Positions 8,868 to 17,382 of a DNA stretch of 53,683 nucleotides are shown piece by piece. The first letter of the stretch is position 1; each line of letters begins with the position of its first letter. The DNA comes from a bacterium (GTDB taxonomy: Bacteria; Bacillota; Clostridia; Lachnospirales; Lachnospiraceae): positions 1 to 53,683 of the forward strand of contig JAQYCU010000057.1 of NCBI GenBank assembly GCA_028724545.1, given 5' to 3'. The notes beneath the pieces were generated by a model. It ran no database searches and had not been told where the DNA came from. It saw only the letters and a program-made list of their open reading frames with translations. Position numbers and translations under genes: made by a program.

Positions 8868-10823
8868 TTAGTCTTCTACCAGTGCATTTAACTGCTGTTT
8901 AATCTGCTCGGAAGAATCCAGAATCATCGTAGAAGATGCTGCAATTTCTTCTGTCACGGCAGCCACACCTTCTGTCTTTGTATTGATTTTTCCGATAACT
9001 TCTACTAATTTTTCTGTTTCCTCTAACACTGTTGCAACAGCATCCGTAATCTTTTTCTGCGTCACATCACTTCTCTGTGCTGTTTCACTGGAATCAGCTG
9101 CCAGCGTATTGATTTCACCTGCTACAACAGCAAAACCTCTGCCTGCTTCTCCGGCACGCGCAGCTTCAATGGAAGCATTTAATGCCAGAAGATTTGTCTG
9201 GGAAGCAATTGATACTACTTCTTTATTGTTGTCTGTCAGTTCTGTCATCGAATCACTAATTTCCTGCATAGACTGGTTTAATGAATCACAAAATTCCAGA
9301 ATACGCGACATACTCATAGAAATTTCCGTACACTCTTCTGCACTGTTATTGTTTCCATCAGACATCTCATTGACTGCTTTGAATACCAGTTCAAACTCAT
9401 CATTTACCCCCGAAACAGTATCCAGAATTTTCTGATGCTGTTTTGCGATTGCACCCTTCTCCTCTTCTACCTGATCTGCCAGTTTCAGAGCACGCTTTTT
9501 CTCATTCTCTACTTCGTCTTTAATATAATGTATACAGTTCTTTTTGTGATTAAATCCATTGTGAATTGCAACTGCCATATCGTGACAGGTATCGTATCCA
9601 CAGCAGGAACAGTTGATTTTTCTGGACTCCGGCGTTGTCTTCTTCATATCATTGAAAATAGCCTCTAACTCTTCCTTGCTTGGCTGTGCATGTTCACAGG
9701 TGTCCGACTTGTCAGTGTATGAACACAGATAATCTTCCAGATTCAGATTGGCAAACTGCTTATTTAACTTCTTCAATCTCTGTGCCGGTGTCAGGCGACG
9801 TGACCACGCTGTTCCTTTCTTTTTGCTCTTACTTGCATTACGGATACGCATCATCTCTATCAGTGGGTCTTCCGTCTTATTCTTATCACTCTCTGTTGCC
9901 GTACCATATAAACAGCCGTCTGCACAGTTCAAAGCATCTACAAACAGATATGGTGTCTTATGATTGGCAATTTTGTCTTTATTCTTTTCCAGATAATGAT
10001 ACATATGCTTTTCGCCTTCCATCTGACGAATAAACACATCTTCACCCAGGAACCAGTATACATTTTCCTTTAATCCACCCGGTGTCGGATATACCGAACC
10101 TAAACCATATTCAATTTCATCTTTGCAGGAAGGTCCGGAAATATTATGCTCACGCACATATTTCATCAAATGCTCAAATGTGACATTATAAGAAATCAAT
10201 CCCTTGCCACGTTCGGATGTAATCTCATCCTTCTTTGCGATACACGGACTGATAAATGCCATTTTGTCTTTGACACCCATTACCTTATTTGCATAAATCG
10301 CAGTACACATCATTGGACTTTGTACCGGAAACAGATTCGGAATCAGTTCCGGCAAATAACGCTCAATATAACTTACCACAGCAGGACACGGCTGGGAAAT
10401 GCCACCCGTAAAATTATATTTCTGCACATAATTCAGATATGCCCACGTTGTAATGTCTGCTCCGAACGATACACTAATCATCCGGTTGACACCTAATTTT
10501 TTCAAACCACCAAGCACCTGTTCATATTCTTTTGGATAATTCGCCAAAAACGCCGGTGCTATTAAAATCGTTATCTTTTCACCTCTGCCCAGTGCTTCAA
10601 AAAACGCTTCTGTGTCGTCCACATATTCTCTGGCATTATGTTCACATACATCAAAACAGGCACCACATGCAACGCATTTTGCTCCGTCAACCTTGATGAT
10701 GCCTCTGCCATCTTCATTCTCACTTGCAACAGTTGCACCCATGCAGCTACACACACTGATTCACTTGTTGCATCCGACACAATTGTCATTTGTTATTACT
10801 AATCCTCTTGTAATTCCTGCCAT
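8868..10823 (-). CDS. [FeFe]-hydrogenase-like/methyl-accepting chemotaxis fusion with in-frame TGA (probable selenoprotein)
   Basis: Soluble sensor of 651 codons. Order: two [4Fe-4S] motifs; hydrogenase large-subunit module (about 75-310); a further CSCCG...C Fe-S region (about 403-430); coiled coil; MCP signalling domain (about 455-651) with the hairpin tip [20 protein letters not shown]-cluster cysteines are read at 146 (QPCPAV), 194 (SPCIAKKDE), 300 and 304 (NCADGC). The proton-relay Cys before the first ligand is Pro, suggesting sensing rather than turnover. There is no membrane segment. The natural start is ATG 10823 with GGGAG 9 nt upstream. Codon 21 is TGA (10763-10761), exactly where C15xxC18xxC21xxxC25 needs its third cysteine. 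The frame is otherwise intact. The next in-frame start, GTG 10754, has no ribosome site and would lose the first cluster. Selenocysteine read-through is favoured; a nonsense mutation is the alternative. Confidence 0.85.
10734..10763 (-). promoter_or_regulatory. In-frame TGA with candidate bacterial SECIS hairpin
   Basis: TGA at 10763-10761 is followed after 15 nt by TGCA (10745-10742), loop TGGG (10741-10738) and TGCA (10737-10734). A mismatch and two more pairs (AG/CT) extend the stem. The apical loop starts 19 nt after the TGA and has G as its second base. This fits the published bacterial SECIS model: loop a short distance downstream of UGA with a G in its first two positions. The short stem makes it plausible, not proven. 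Confidence 0.5.
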
Positions 10824-10889
10824 CTTCTTTCTCTCCCAGTTTCTTTTTATTAATTTTCTTTCGCGTTTTTCTTTATACACTATAATCTT

Positions 10890-10919
10890 ATTATACAATA
10901 ACTTAACTTTAAAAAGCAA
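10890..10919 (-). promoter_or_regulatory. Promoter of the hydrogenase-MCP gene
   Basis: Minus strand TTGCTT (10919-10914), 18 nt, TATAAT (10895-10890), about 67 nt before the ATG at 10823. This position supports the upstream start rather than the internal GTG. Confidence 0.55.
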
Positions 10920-11050
10920 CCGGTATTCCCCCCGAAAACATTTTCGCATACGGACTTTTTTTGCCAGCTGTTTTATTGCCAGTCGGGCACACACAGTGAC
11001 CGTATTTTTCATAAAATCCAAAAAGAATCGTGCAAAAAGCAGCAGATGCT

Positions 11051-11079
11051 TTGTAACTTTTATGCAAAAGTGTTATAAT
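11051..11079 (+). promoter_or_regulatory. Sigma-A promoter of the cytidylate-kinase-like gene
   Basis: TTGTAA (11051-11056), 17 nt, TATAAT (11074-11079), 33 nt before the ATG at 11113. Confidence 0.7.
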
Positions 11080-11112
11080 AATAAAAATAACCGTAAAAAA
11101 GGAGTGATTCAT

Positions 11113-11721
11113 ATGGCACATAAAGTAATCTGCATTAATCGCCGTTGTGGCAGTGGTGGTCATATAATCGGCGAGATGGTCGCACAGGAATTAGGTATCA
11201 AATATTACGATAAAAACTTACTTGACCTGGCTTTGGAATATGGTGGTCTTGACAATTCCAAAGAATATCACAAGGCAGATGAAAAAGCGACAAGTTCTGC
11301 TTTTTATCGTTTGCAGTATGACGGAAATGATAAAGTGGATAAAGGAAAACCAATCAATGATACTTTATTTCAGTTGCAAAGAGATTTTATGCGCGAAATT
11401 ACCCAAAAAGAAGATTGCGTATTAGTCGGACGTTGCGCAGACTATATCCTTGACCCTAAGAAAGTCAGTCTTCTGAGCGTATTTATTACTGCACCTTTCG
11501 ATTTTCGCGTGGAACGCATTATGGAGCAGGATAACCTGAGCAAACGGCAGGCATCCCTTCATATCAAGAAAATCGATAAACGCCGTGAAGATTATTACCA
11601 GTACTTTACCAAACAGGATTGGAAGAGTACCAAAACTTATGATTTGGTTATCAACAGCCAGTCATTAGGTTTCAAGAAATCCACAAAATTATTATGCGAT
11701 TGCTATAATAATCTTCTTTAA
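11113..11721 (+). CDS. Cytidylate kinase-like family protein
   Basis: Predicted 202-residue soluble protein of the cytidylate-kinase-like family (Pfam PF13189 type). It opens with the family nucleotide-binding loop NRRCGSGGHIIGEMVAQELG and then KYYDKNLLDLA. Near the middle is the strand-turn DCVLVGRCADYIL, followed by the basic helix RVERIMEQDNLSKRQASLHI and the lid-like DKRREDYYQYFT. The loop lacks the canonical GxxGxGKS, as is usual in this family, so genuine CMP kinase activity is unproven. The ATG at 11113 has AAAAAGGAG 8 nt upstream; the frame open upstream overlaps the neighbouring gene's leader and is not coding. Monocistronic. Confidence 0.85.
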   Translation: MAHKVICINRRCGSGGHIIGEMVAQELGIKYYDKNLLDLALEYGGLDNSKEYHKADEKATSSAFYRLQYDGNDKVDKGKPINDTLFQLQRDFMREITQKEDCVLVGRCADYILDPKKVSLLSVFITAPFDFRVERIMEQDNLSKRQASLHIKKIDKRREDYYQYFTKQDWKSTKTYDLVINSQSLGFKKSTKLLCDCYNNLL

Positions 11722-11757
11722 AATAACACATTCAAAAACAACGAAATCAAAACAGAC

Positions 11758-11795
11758 ATAGCACCGGATGGGATTCTTTTTCTATCCGGTGTTAT
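11758..11795 (+). terminator. Hairpin after the cytidylate-kinase-like gene
   Basis: 12-bp stem ATAGCACCGGAT (11758-11769) / ATCCGGTGTTAT (11784-11795) with one G-T pair and a T-rich loop. No clear T-run follows, so it may be a weak terminator or an RNA-stabilising hairpin. Confidence 0.5.
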
Positions 11796-11840
11796 CCATA
11801 TTGTGCATTGCCTCATAGAATATAGTAATGAACATTACGT

Positions 11841-11864
11841 TTCCAACTGTTACGGCAGTTGGAA
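11841..11864 (+). promoter_or_regulatory. Perfect hairpin just upstream of the rhodanese ribosome site
   Basis: TTCCAACTG (11841-11849) and CAGTTGGAA (11856-11864) form a perfect 9-bp stem with loop TTACGG. It ends 4 nt before the ribosome site CGAGG. It could tune translation or serve as a protein-binding dyad (inference). Confidence 0.5.
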
Positions 11865-11879
11865 CAACGAGGTACTTGT

Positions 11880-12221
11880 ATGCAATTTAAAATTATTTCC
11901 TGTGAAATACTGGAACAATATCTGACCAGAAATGATATTCTTTTGCTCGACCTGCGAAACCGGGAAGACTATGACAGAGAGCATATTCCTCACGCTATAT
12001 GGGCCGACTGGGAAACTTTAGAAGAACAAATGCCACAATTATTATCGCAGCTGGATTTTTCTCCTGCCTGGATTATTCTTTATTGTTCCCACGGGAATAC
12101 AAGTCTTTTGATTGCACGGGACCTGGCGCGAAACGGCTATCCCGTCATCAGTTTGAATGGTGGGTATGCCTACTGGCAAAAACACCTGTTGTCACATTCT
12201 TCTCCGATGCAGTTTCCTTAA
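11880..12221 (+). CDS. Single-domain rhodanese-like protein
   Basis: Sulfurtransferase-like protein of 113 residues made of one rhodanese domain. The hallmark DLRNREDYDREHIPHA lies at about 24-39. The active-site loop is C69-S-H-G-N-T-S75, with the catalytic cysteine present, followed by the end motif LNGGYAYW. The substrate is unknown; such proteins carry persulfide sulfur. The ATG at 11880 is preferred because GAGG lies 7 nt before it; a TTG at 11859 is also in frame but overlaps the hairpin. The base composition is ordinary for the window. Confidence 0.9.
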   Translation: MQFKIISCEILEQYLTRNDILLLDLRNREDYDREHIPHAIWADWETLEEQMPQLLSQLDFSPAWIILYCSHGNTSLLIARDLARNGYPVISLNGGYAYWQKHLLSHSSPMQFP

Positions 12222-12279
12222 CTTTTCATTGCATTATGACCTGCCCTCAATTCTCAAACTGGCAAATTGTATTTCTGGC

Positions 12280-12327
12280 AAAAAAACAGAGCCGATGACG
12301 GAACTTTCCTTTTATCGACTCTGCTTT
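12280..12327. terminator. Bidirectional terminator between convergent genes
   Basis: Stem CAGAGCCGAT (12286-12295) / ATCGACTCTG (12313-12322) with one mismatch. It has CTTTTATTT on the plus side (rhodanese) and a T-run on the minus side (zinc-ribbon gene). Confidence 0.8.
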
Positions 12328-12400
12328 TATTTCTAAAATAAATTTTTTCCACTTGTTGCTGTAACAACTATTTTAAACAATGATTCTATGTTTTTTATTG

Positions 12401-14191
12401 CTACTGATATAGTAAATCAGTAAGATTAATGCCTGTTATTTCCTGTACTCTCTGCAAAAAGCCATCAAGCGAAATTTCATTGGTGTATGCTGCCATATCA
12501 TCATCATCTGAAGCATCATAAACTGTTGCATTGTTTGCTGGTTTTGCATCTTTTATGACACCACCGTCTGAAACCTGCATTTCCATTGTAACAAGTGCAT
12601 CTTTTCCTGCCAGCAATTTGATTTTCGACTGATTCTCCTTCTTTGTGTTGTCAGAATCAATCTGGATAGAGTAATTTGCCAGTTCAGCTAGTGCTTCTGT
12701 TGAAAATGTGAAACTGCCTTTGCTCTTTCCTTTTTCAAGCTCAGATACATCATAATCCTTTACTTTCACCTGAACAATATTGTCATAAGAAGCCAGTGTC
12801 ATATCAGAAGACACAAGTGCTTCATCAGTGCCAAATTTGAATGTTCCATTGATGACATCTGATTTTTCGGTTCCGTTTCCTTTCAGTGTAGCATATGTTA
12901 TATCACAGTAAGTCACTGTCAGCTCGTAACCAAAGTTCTCGCCATCTCTTGGGCAAATCGCATTAATGACAAGTTCTTCATCTTTCATTTCTAATGTTCT
13001 TCCGACAATTTTTTCATCATCATCTACATATACTTTTAATGTCATTACTTCTGTATCATCTGTTTCTTCTGATTCCAGACTTTCCAGTCCTGCCTCTATG
13101 CTGCTCTGGTACTCTGCATAGCTATCCTCAGAAAACTGTTCTACTATCTTCTTGATATTCTTATCTTCTTTTGCTGTCTTTAAAATCTTTTTGCACAGCT
13201 TCGCTGCATCTTTTTCCGAAATAGAAACAGTAAATACTTCTACATCCTGTGAAATTCCTTCTGCTTTCAGTGTTTCCTCTGACTTTTTAACATCTTTTGC
13301 ATTTTTAATGGCAATATCCGTATAACGGTCAAAAATGCTCTGCAAATCAGAAGTCGCAGGGAAATAGTTCTGTACATTCTGCATTGCTTTGATAGCATTC
13401 TTATCTTCTCCATTCTCATTTAACGCAGAAGAAACATTTAGATAAGATTCTGTCAGTTCCGGTATCTGATAATAAAACTCATCCTTATCCAAATCCATAT
13501 AAGCTTTTAAAGTTGCCAGAGTTTCTTTATTGATATTTAACTGTTCCTGGCAGGCATATGCACCATCATTATTGTTACATAAAACCTGCAACTCAATATC
13601 GTCTATTTTGGAAAAATCAATGCCACTCAGTGACATCAGTGATTTTGCCGTATCAGAAACATCAACCTTTACATTGCACTGCTGATTTCCATTTTTTACT
13701 TTTACATTATCGTAAACGGTATCATAACAGCCAAATAATTTCTCACTATTTTCATCACGGTTCTTTGTTTCGATATACTGATAGTATTCTGTCGGGCTCA
13801 TCATAGCTTTGCGCACAAACTGATATGCCTTGGCACCCACGGTAACAACCAGCAATACTGCTACTACGACAATCGCAGCGATAGCGATTTTAAATCCTGC
13901 CCCTTTTTTCTTTTTTGCAGGTTTCTGTTCTGCAGGCGACACGAACTGCTGCCCTGGCATTACATTCTGATTTGGCATTACGTTCTGCTCCGGTACTACA
14001 TTCTGCTCCGGTACTACGTTCTGCTCCGGTACTGCGCTCTGCTCTGTTGCTGCGCTCTGTTCCGGTGCTGCGTTCTGCTCTGCTGCTGCATTCTGCGTAT
14101 TCTCAGACACAGTTTCTTCTGCTTTCTGCCCACACACGCTGCAAAATTTTGCCTCCGGTGTCAGTTCAGCACCACAATTACTACACTTCAT
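12401..14191 (-). CDS. Zinc-ribbon membrane-anchored protein with large extracytoplasmic domain
   Basis: Predicted 596-residue protein, function unknown. It starts MKCSNCGAELTPEAKFCSVCG, a double-CxxC zinc ribbon at residues 3-21. A low-complexity Q/E/P/A linker of six-residue units (consensus VPEQNV) follows at about 30-80, then a basic KKKK patch and one transmembrane helix (about 99-122). The remaining 470 residues are acidic, K/D/E-rich and probably outside. The ATG at 14191 has AAGGAG 9 nt upstream; an ATG 18 nt earlier lacks one. Zinc-ribbon/TM/extracytoplasmic proteins of this layout are common in gut Clostridia. The outer part shows lipoprotein-like beta-rich sequence (TFSTEALAELANYSIQID), but no domain is recognised. 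Confidence 0.85.
   Translation of the reverse strand: MKCSNCGAELTPEAKFCSVCGQKAEETVSENTQNAAAEQNAAPEQSAATEQSAVPEQNVVPEQNVVPEQNVMPNQNVMPGQQFVSPAEQKPAKKKKGAGFKIAIAAIVVVAVLLVVTVGAKAYQFVRKAMMSPTEYYQYIETKNRDENSEKLFGCYDTVYDNVKVKNGNQQCNVKVDVSDTAKSLMSLSGIDFSKIDDIELQVLCNNNDGAYACQEQLNINKETLATLKAYMDLDKDEFYYQIPELTESYLNVSSALNENGEDKNAIKAMQNVQNYFPATSDLQSIFDRYTDIAIKNAKDVKKSEETLKAEGISQDVEVFTVSISEKDAAKLCKKILKTAKEDKNIKKIVEQFSEDSYAEYQSSIEAGLESLESEETDDTEVMTLKVYVDDDEKIVGRTLEMKDEELVINAICPRDGENFGYELTVTYCDITYATLKGNGTEKSDVINGTFKFGTDEALVSSDMTLASYDNIVQVKVKDYDVSELEKGKSKGSFTFSTEALAELANYSIQIDSDNTKKENQSKIKLLAGKDALVTMEMQVSDGGVIKDAKPANNATVYDASDDDDMAAYTNEISLDGFLQRVQEITGINLTDLLYQ
13965..14095 (-). repeat. 18-bp coding tandem repeat (six-residue units)
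   Basis: About seven degenerate copies of an 18-bp unit (on the plus strand, of the form tTCTGCTCCGGTACTACG). They encode the PEQNVV/PEQSAA-type linker of the zinc-ribbon protein. Such arrays can change copy number by recombination, altering linker length without a frameshift. Confidence 0.85.
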
Positions 14192-14371
14192 AACCTTATT
14201 CTCCTTCATTTTTATTACTACTATAGGATTCCATTGTATAAAACAGCATATTCTATTTACCATCCTTACAATGTATGTGCTTTCTCTCTGCCTCTTGCAA
14301 AAAGAAACGATAATCTAATACTAATCAATAATGGCCATAAAGTCAAGTTTGTGGCTTTTGGGCGAATTTTT

Positions 14372-14400
14372 TTGGAGTTTCCCAAAATATATGTTATAAT
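14372..14400 (+). promoter_or_regulatory. Promoter of the ahcY operon
   Basis: TTGGAG (14372-14377), 17 nt, TATAAT (14395-14400), 74 nt before the ATG at 14475. No S-adenosylhomocysteine riboswitch was recognised in the leader. Confidence 0.6.
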
Positions 14401-14474
14401 GAAAGAAATAGCGAAAAAAGTGTGGCAAGCGCACTTTTTTCATGCAGAAACAATCAGATAGAATGGAGAGAGTT

Positions 14475-15719
14475 ATGAGTCAGATACATGATGAAAAACT
14501 GGCACCATCCGGTGCACACAAAATCGAATGGGTACGAAGGAATTGTCCACTTCTGCGTAGTTTGGAAGACGATTTCAAAAAAGAAAAGCCTTTTACCGGC
14601 AAGAAAATCGCACTGTCTATTCACTTAGAAGCTAAGACAGCATATCTTTGCAAGGTATTGGCAGCAGGTGGTGCTGAAATGTACATTACCGGAAGCAACC
14701 CACTTTCTACTCAGGATGATGTCGCAGCTGCCCTGGTTGCCGACGGATTAAATGTATTTGCATGGCACGGAGCAACCGAGGAAGAATACAATGCGCATAT
14801 TGCCGAAGTTCTTTCCCATCAGGCAAACATCATTATTGATGATGGTGGTGATTTGGTTCATATGCTTCATACTACAAAGCGTGACCAGCTCCCATATGTT
14901 ATCGGTGGCTGCGAAGAAACAACAACCGGTATCATCCGTTTGCAGGCAATGAACGCAGCAAACCAGTTAGAGTTTCCAATGGTTATGGTTAACAATGCTG
15001 ACTGCAAGCACCTGTTCGATAACCGTTATGGTACAGGCCAGTCTGTATGGGACGGCATTAACCGGACTACAAACCTGATTGTCGCAGGCAAAATTGTTGT
15101 AGTTGCCGGTTACGGCTGGTGTGGAAAAGGCGTTTCTATGCGTGCAAAAGCATTGGGTGCAAGAGTTATCGTAACAGAAATCGACCCAATCAAAGCCATT
15201 GAAGCCGTTATGGATGGTTTTGAAGTTATGCCAATGAAAGAAGCTGCAAAATATGGTGATTTCTTTGTCACTGTAACAGGCTGCAACGGTGTTATCGACG
15301 AAGAAGATTTTATGGAAATGAAAGACGGTGCCATCTTATGTAATGCAGGGCACTTCGATGTCGAAATTGATATGAAAAGACTTCGTGAAATTGCCGTCGC
15401 ACAGGAAGAAATGCGCAATAACATTATGGGTTATCAGTTACCGAATGGTGTCTGGATTTACGTCCTTGCGGAAGGTCGTCTGGTTAACCTCGCTGCAGGT
15501 GATGGACATCCTGCCGAAATTATGGATATGAGTTTTGCAATCCAGGCATTAAGTGCAAAATATTTGGTAGAACATGAAAATGATTTAGCTGAAAAATTAA
15601 TTGATGTGCCTCGCGAAGTAGACATGGAGGTCGCAATGCGCAAGTTGAATTTCCTGGGTAAACATATCGATACCCTGACAAAGGAACAGGAAGAATATTT
15701 AAACAGCTCAACATTATAG
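14475..15719 (+). CDS. ahcY: Adenosylhomocysteinase (S-adenosylhomocysteine hydrolase family)
   Basis: NAD-dependent hydrolysis of S-adenosylhomocysteine to homocysteine and adenosine, removing the by-product of methyl transfer. Predicted 414 residues; the NAD site is GYGWCGKG followed by RAKALGARVIVTEID at about 218-245. The substrate-binding signatures NNADCKHLFDNRYGTGQS and NAGHFDVEID are present. It lacks the extra 40-residue insertion and C-terminal KPxxYRY of the eukaryotic/proteobacterial form, so it belongs to the short archaeal/Thermotoga-like type. Some members of that type act on S-inosylhomocysteine; the true substrate is therefore open. The ATG at 14475 has GGAGAG 4-9 nt upstream. 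No mtnN or luxS is adjacent; a membrane protein gene follows after 14 nt. Confidence 0.93.
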   Translation: MSQIHDEKLAPSGAHKIEWVRRNCPLLRSLEDDFKKEKPFTGKKIALSIHLEAKTAYLCKVLAAGGAEMYITGSNPLSTQDDVAAALVADGLNVFAWHGATEEEYNAHIAEVLSHQANIIIDDGGDLVHMLHTTKRDQLPYVIGGCEETTTGIIRLQAMNAANQLEFPMVMVNNADCKHLFDNRYGTGQSVWDGINRTTNLIVAGKIVVVAGYGWCGKGVSMRAKALGARVIVTEIDPIKAIEAVMDGFEVMPMKEAAKYGDFFVTVTGCNGVIDEEDFMEMKDGAILCNAGHFDVEIDMKRLREIAVAQEEMRNNIMGYQLPNGVWIYVLAEGRLVNLAAGDGHPAEIMDMSFAIQALSAKYLVEHENDLAEKLIDVPREVDMEVAMRKLNFLGKHIDTLTKEQEEYLNSSTL

Positions 15720-15733
15720 GAAGAGAGGCTCTT

Positions 15734-16288
15734 ATGGAATTAAAAAAGACAACCGTTATCTCTGCACTGGTGTGCATTGCCGGATTACTGGCTGAAATCA
15801 TATTTTGTGATATTATGTCAAAATCGGTTTTTGGCGTTATTTTAAGCATTATATTAGCCGTCGTTATTCTGACTACAGCCTTTTTTGTCATTGATGGCAT
15901 CCGTACTTTCTGCCTGTTAGAACAGCAGAAGAATCTGGAACGTGAAAAGGAATACGAACAGCGTCTTTATGGTGTGTTGAATGAACAGCTGCAATTTCAG
16001 AAAGAAATTTACCGTGGCGTTTATTCCACCCAGAGTCCTGACAATCTGTTTGAAGAAGAAGCTGCAGCAAGCGAAGAAAATACACAGTCTTCAGAAGAAT
16101 TAATTCAGGCAATCAACGACAATACAATGACAGCAGCAAAAACCGTGGCACGATACGTTAACAAAAGCACCACGGATATCAAGGAAATGGCAGCAGACAA
16201 CCATACCGATGTTGTCAGACTGCTCCAGACTATCGAAAGCAATCAGAACCGTCTGTTAGCATTAGCAGAGGAACTAAAAGAAAAATAA
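15734..16288 (+). CDS. Two-helix membrane protein with cytoplasmic coiled coil, unknown function
   Basis: Predicted 184 residues. Two hydrophobic segments (about 8-26 and 33-54) anchor a long, charged, helical tail. The tail (about 60-184) has heptad-like spacing (LEREKEYEQRLYGVLNEQLQ, later LLQTIESNQNRLLALAEELK) and a glutamate-rich middle. No domain is recognised. It is probably co-transcribed with ahcY (14-nt gap, ribosome site GGAAGAGAGG), but no functional link is evident. It could be a scaffold or sensor accessory; this is only a guess. Confidence 0.75.
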   Translation: MELKKTTVISALVCIAGLLAEIIFCDIMSKSVFGVILSIILAVVILTTAFFVIDGIRTFCLLEQQKNLEREKEYEQRLYGVLNEQLQFQKEIYRGVYSTQSPDNLFEEEAAASEENTQSSEELIQAINDNTMTAAKTVARYVNKSTTDIKEMAADNHTDVVRLLQTIESNQNRLLALAEELKEK

Positions 16289-16332
16289 AGCAGACTTTTG
16301 ACGGGTTGATTACCAACCCATCAGAAGCCCAT

Positions 16333-16405
16333 AAAAAAGAGGAGATATATCCATCTGTGCCGGCACTGAGTCAAGGCACTGGAACATATCTCCTCTTTTC
16401 TTTTT
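16333..16405. terminator. Bidirectional terminator with long stem
   Basis: Stem AAAAGAGGAGATAT (about 16336-16349) / ATATCTCCTCTTTT (16386-16399), with a nested GTGCC/GGCAC hairpin. It is flanked by A/T runs on both sides, between convergent genes. A smaller GGGTTG/CAACCC hairpin precedes it at about 16303-16320. Confidence 0.85.
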
Positions 16406-16408
16406 TCT

Positions 16409-17362
16409 CTATCGTATCAATTCAAACAGCCTTGCAAGAAAAATCCAGCCTGTCAGCGTCAACGATGACAAAACAGTTGTTGTCACGACGATGCTGGACG
16501 CAAGCACCGAATCTCCATCCATATTTTTTACCATGATATACGCAGTCGGCGTACAAGGCGATGCCAGCATAATAATAATGGCAATCAGTTTTTGGTCACG
16601 GAATCCCAGATAAACGGCAAGTGGCAGAAAAATAGCAGCCAGTCCCACCAGTTTTATGAAAAATGCAATCGCAGTTGGTTTGATTTTTGCAATGGCTTTA
16701 CGCCCTTCAAAAGAAGCACCTATCGAAATCAGTGCCAAAGGCGATGCCATACTACCCAGATTTTCCACTGTCTTATTTAACATGGACGGCAGTGAAAGGT
16801 TAAAGAATGATGCCACAAGTCCAAGAAAAATGCCAATAATAATCGGATTTTTCAATACACCGGTAAAGGCTTTCCATATCCTGCCACTGTCCTGTTGCAT
16901 CTGCGCATTATTGCTCTCCATAACCAGAATAATTACAGCAAAAATGTTGTATAACGGAACAGAACCGATAATCATAAGTGGTGCCATTTCAGCCGTTCCA
17001 TAAATATTCTGGATAAATGCAATTCCCAGAATAGCCGCGCTGCTCCTATAAGACCCCTGCACAAAGGCACCCGTCTGGCTTTTATCTTTGAGCAGTTTTT
17101 TTGCCAGAAACCAGATGGTCAGAATAGAAACCAGCGTCGCAAATACACAAAATCCCAGATAAGTGACGTCAAAGTTGTGCCTGATATCGGTGCCGGACAA
17201 ATTCAGAAACAGCATACAGGGCAGACAGATTTTGAAAACAAACTTATCAGCAATATTGGAAAAATGCCGGTCCAGCAGTCCTATCCGGTTTAAAATATTT
17301 CCTATAATCATTGTCAAAAATACCGGAACGGTAGCATGTAAACTATAAATAAAACTATCCAA
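16409..17362 (-). CDS. AEC family transporter (auxin efflux carrier-like)
   Basis: Secondary carrier of 317 residues in the bile/auxin carrier superfamily, with about ten transmembrane helices. AEC members export or import carboxylates or amino-acid-like anions; the substrate is unknown. Family features include the N-terminal VPVFLTMIIGNILNRIGLLD, the central LKNPIIIGIFLGL and LVGLAAIFLPLAV. The start is taken as TTG at 17362 because GGGAGG lies 7 nt before it and the protein then begins exactly at the family's N-terminus (MDSFIYSLHATVP). An earlier in-frame start at 17410 would read through the upstream terminator. It follows the amino-acid symporter gene but a terminator separates them. Confidence 0.85.
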   Translation of the reverse strand: MDSFIYSLHATVPVFLTMIIGNILNRIGLLDRHFSNIADKFVFKICLPCMLFLNLSGTDIRHNFDVTYLGFCVFATLVSILTIWFLAKKLLKDKSQTGAFVQGSYRSSAAILGIAFIQNIYGTAEMAPLMIIGSVPLYNIFAVIILVMESNNAQMQQDSGRIWKAFTGVLKNPIIIGIFLGLVASFFNLSLPSMLNKTVENLGSMASPLALISIGASFEGRKAIAKIKPTAIAFFIKLVGLAAIFLPLAVYLGFRDQKLIAIIIMLASPCTPTAYIMVKNMDGDSVLASSIVVTTTVLSSLTLTGWIFLARLFELIR

Positions 17363-17382
17363 ACTGATTCCTCCCAAACAAA

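Noticed and set aside
8868-10754. Hydrogenase-MCP gene starting at GTG 10754
   Set aside because: No ribosome site, loses three of four ligands of the first cluster, while the ATG at 10823 has promoter, ribosome site and clean motif across the TGA.
13965-14095. Repeat array as CRISPR or mobile repeat
   Set aside because: It is in frame within the zinc-ribbon gene and encodes a six-residue periodic linker.
13915-14193. Plus-strand frame rich in ALxLHSxxVLRSA repeats
   Set aside because: Antisense shadow of the VPEQNV linker; no ribosome site.
14264-14474. SAH riboswitch in front of ahcY
   Set aside because: The leader after the predicted promoter is only about 70 nt, A-rich and without the expected stems.
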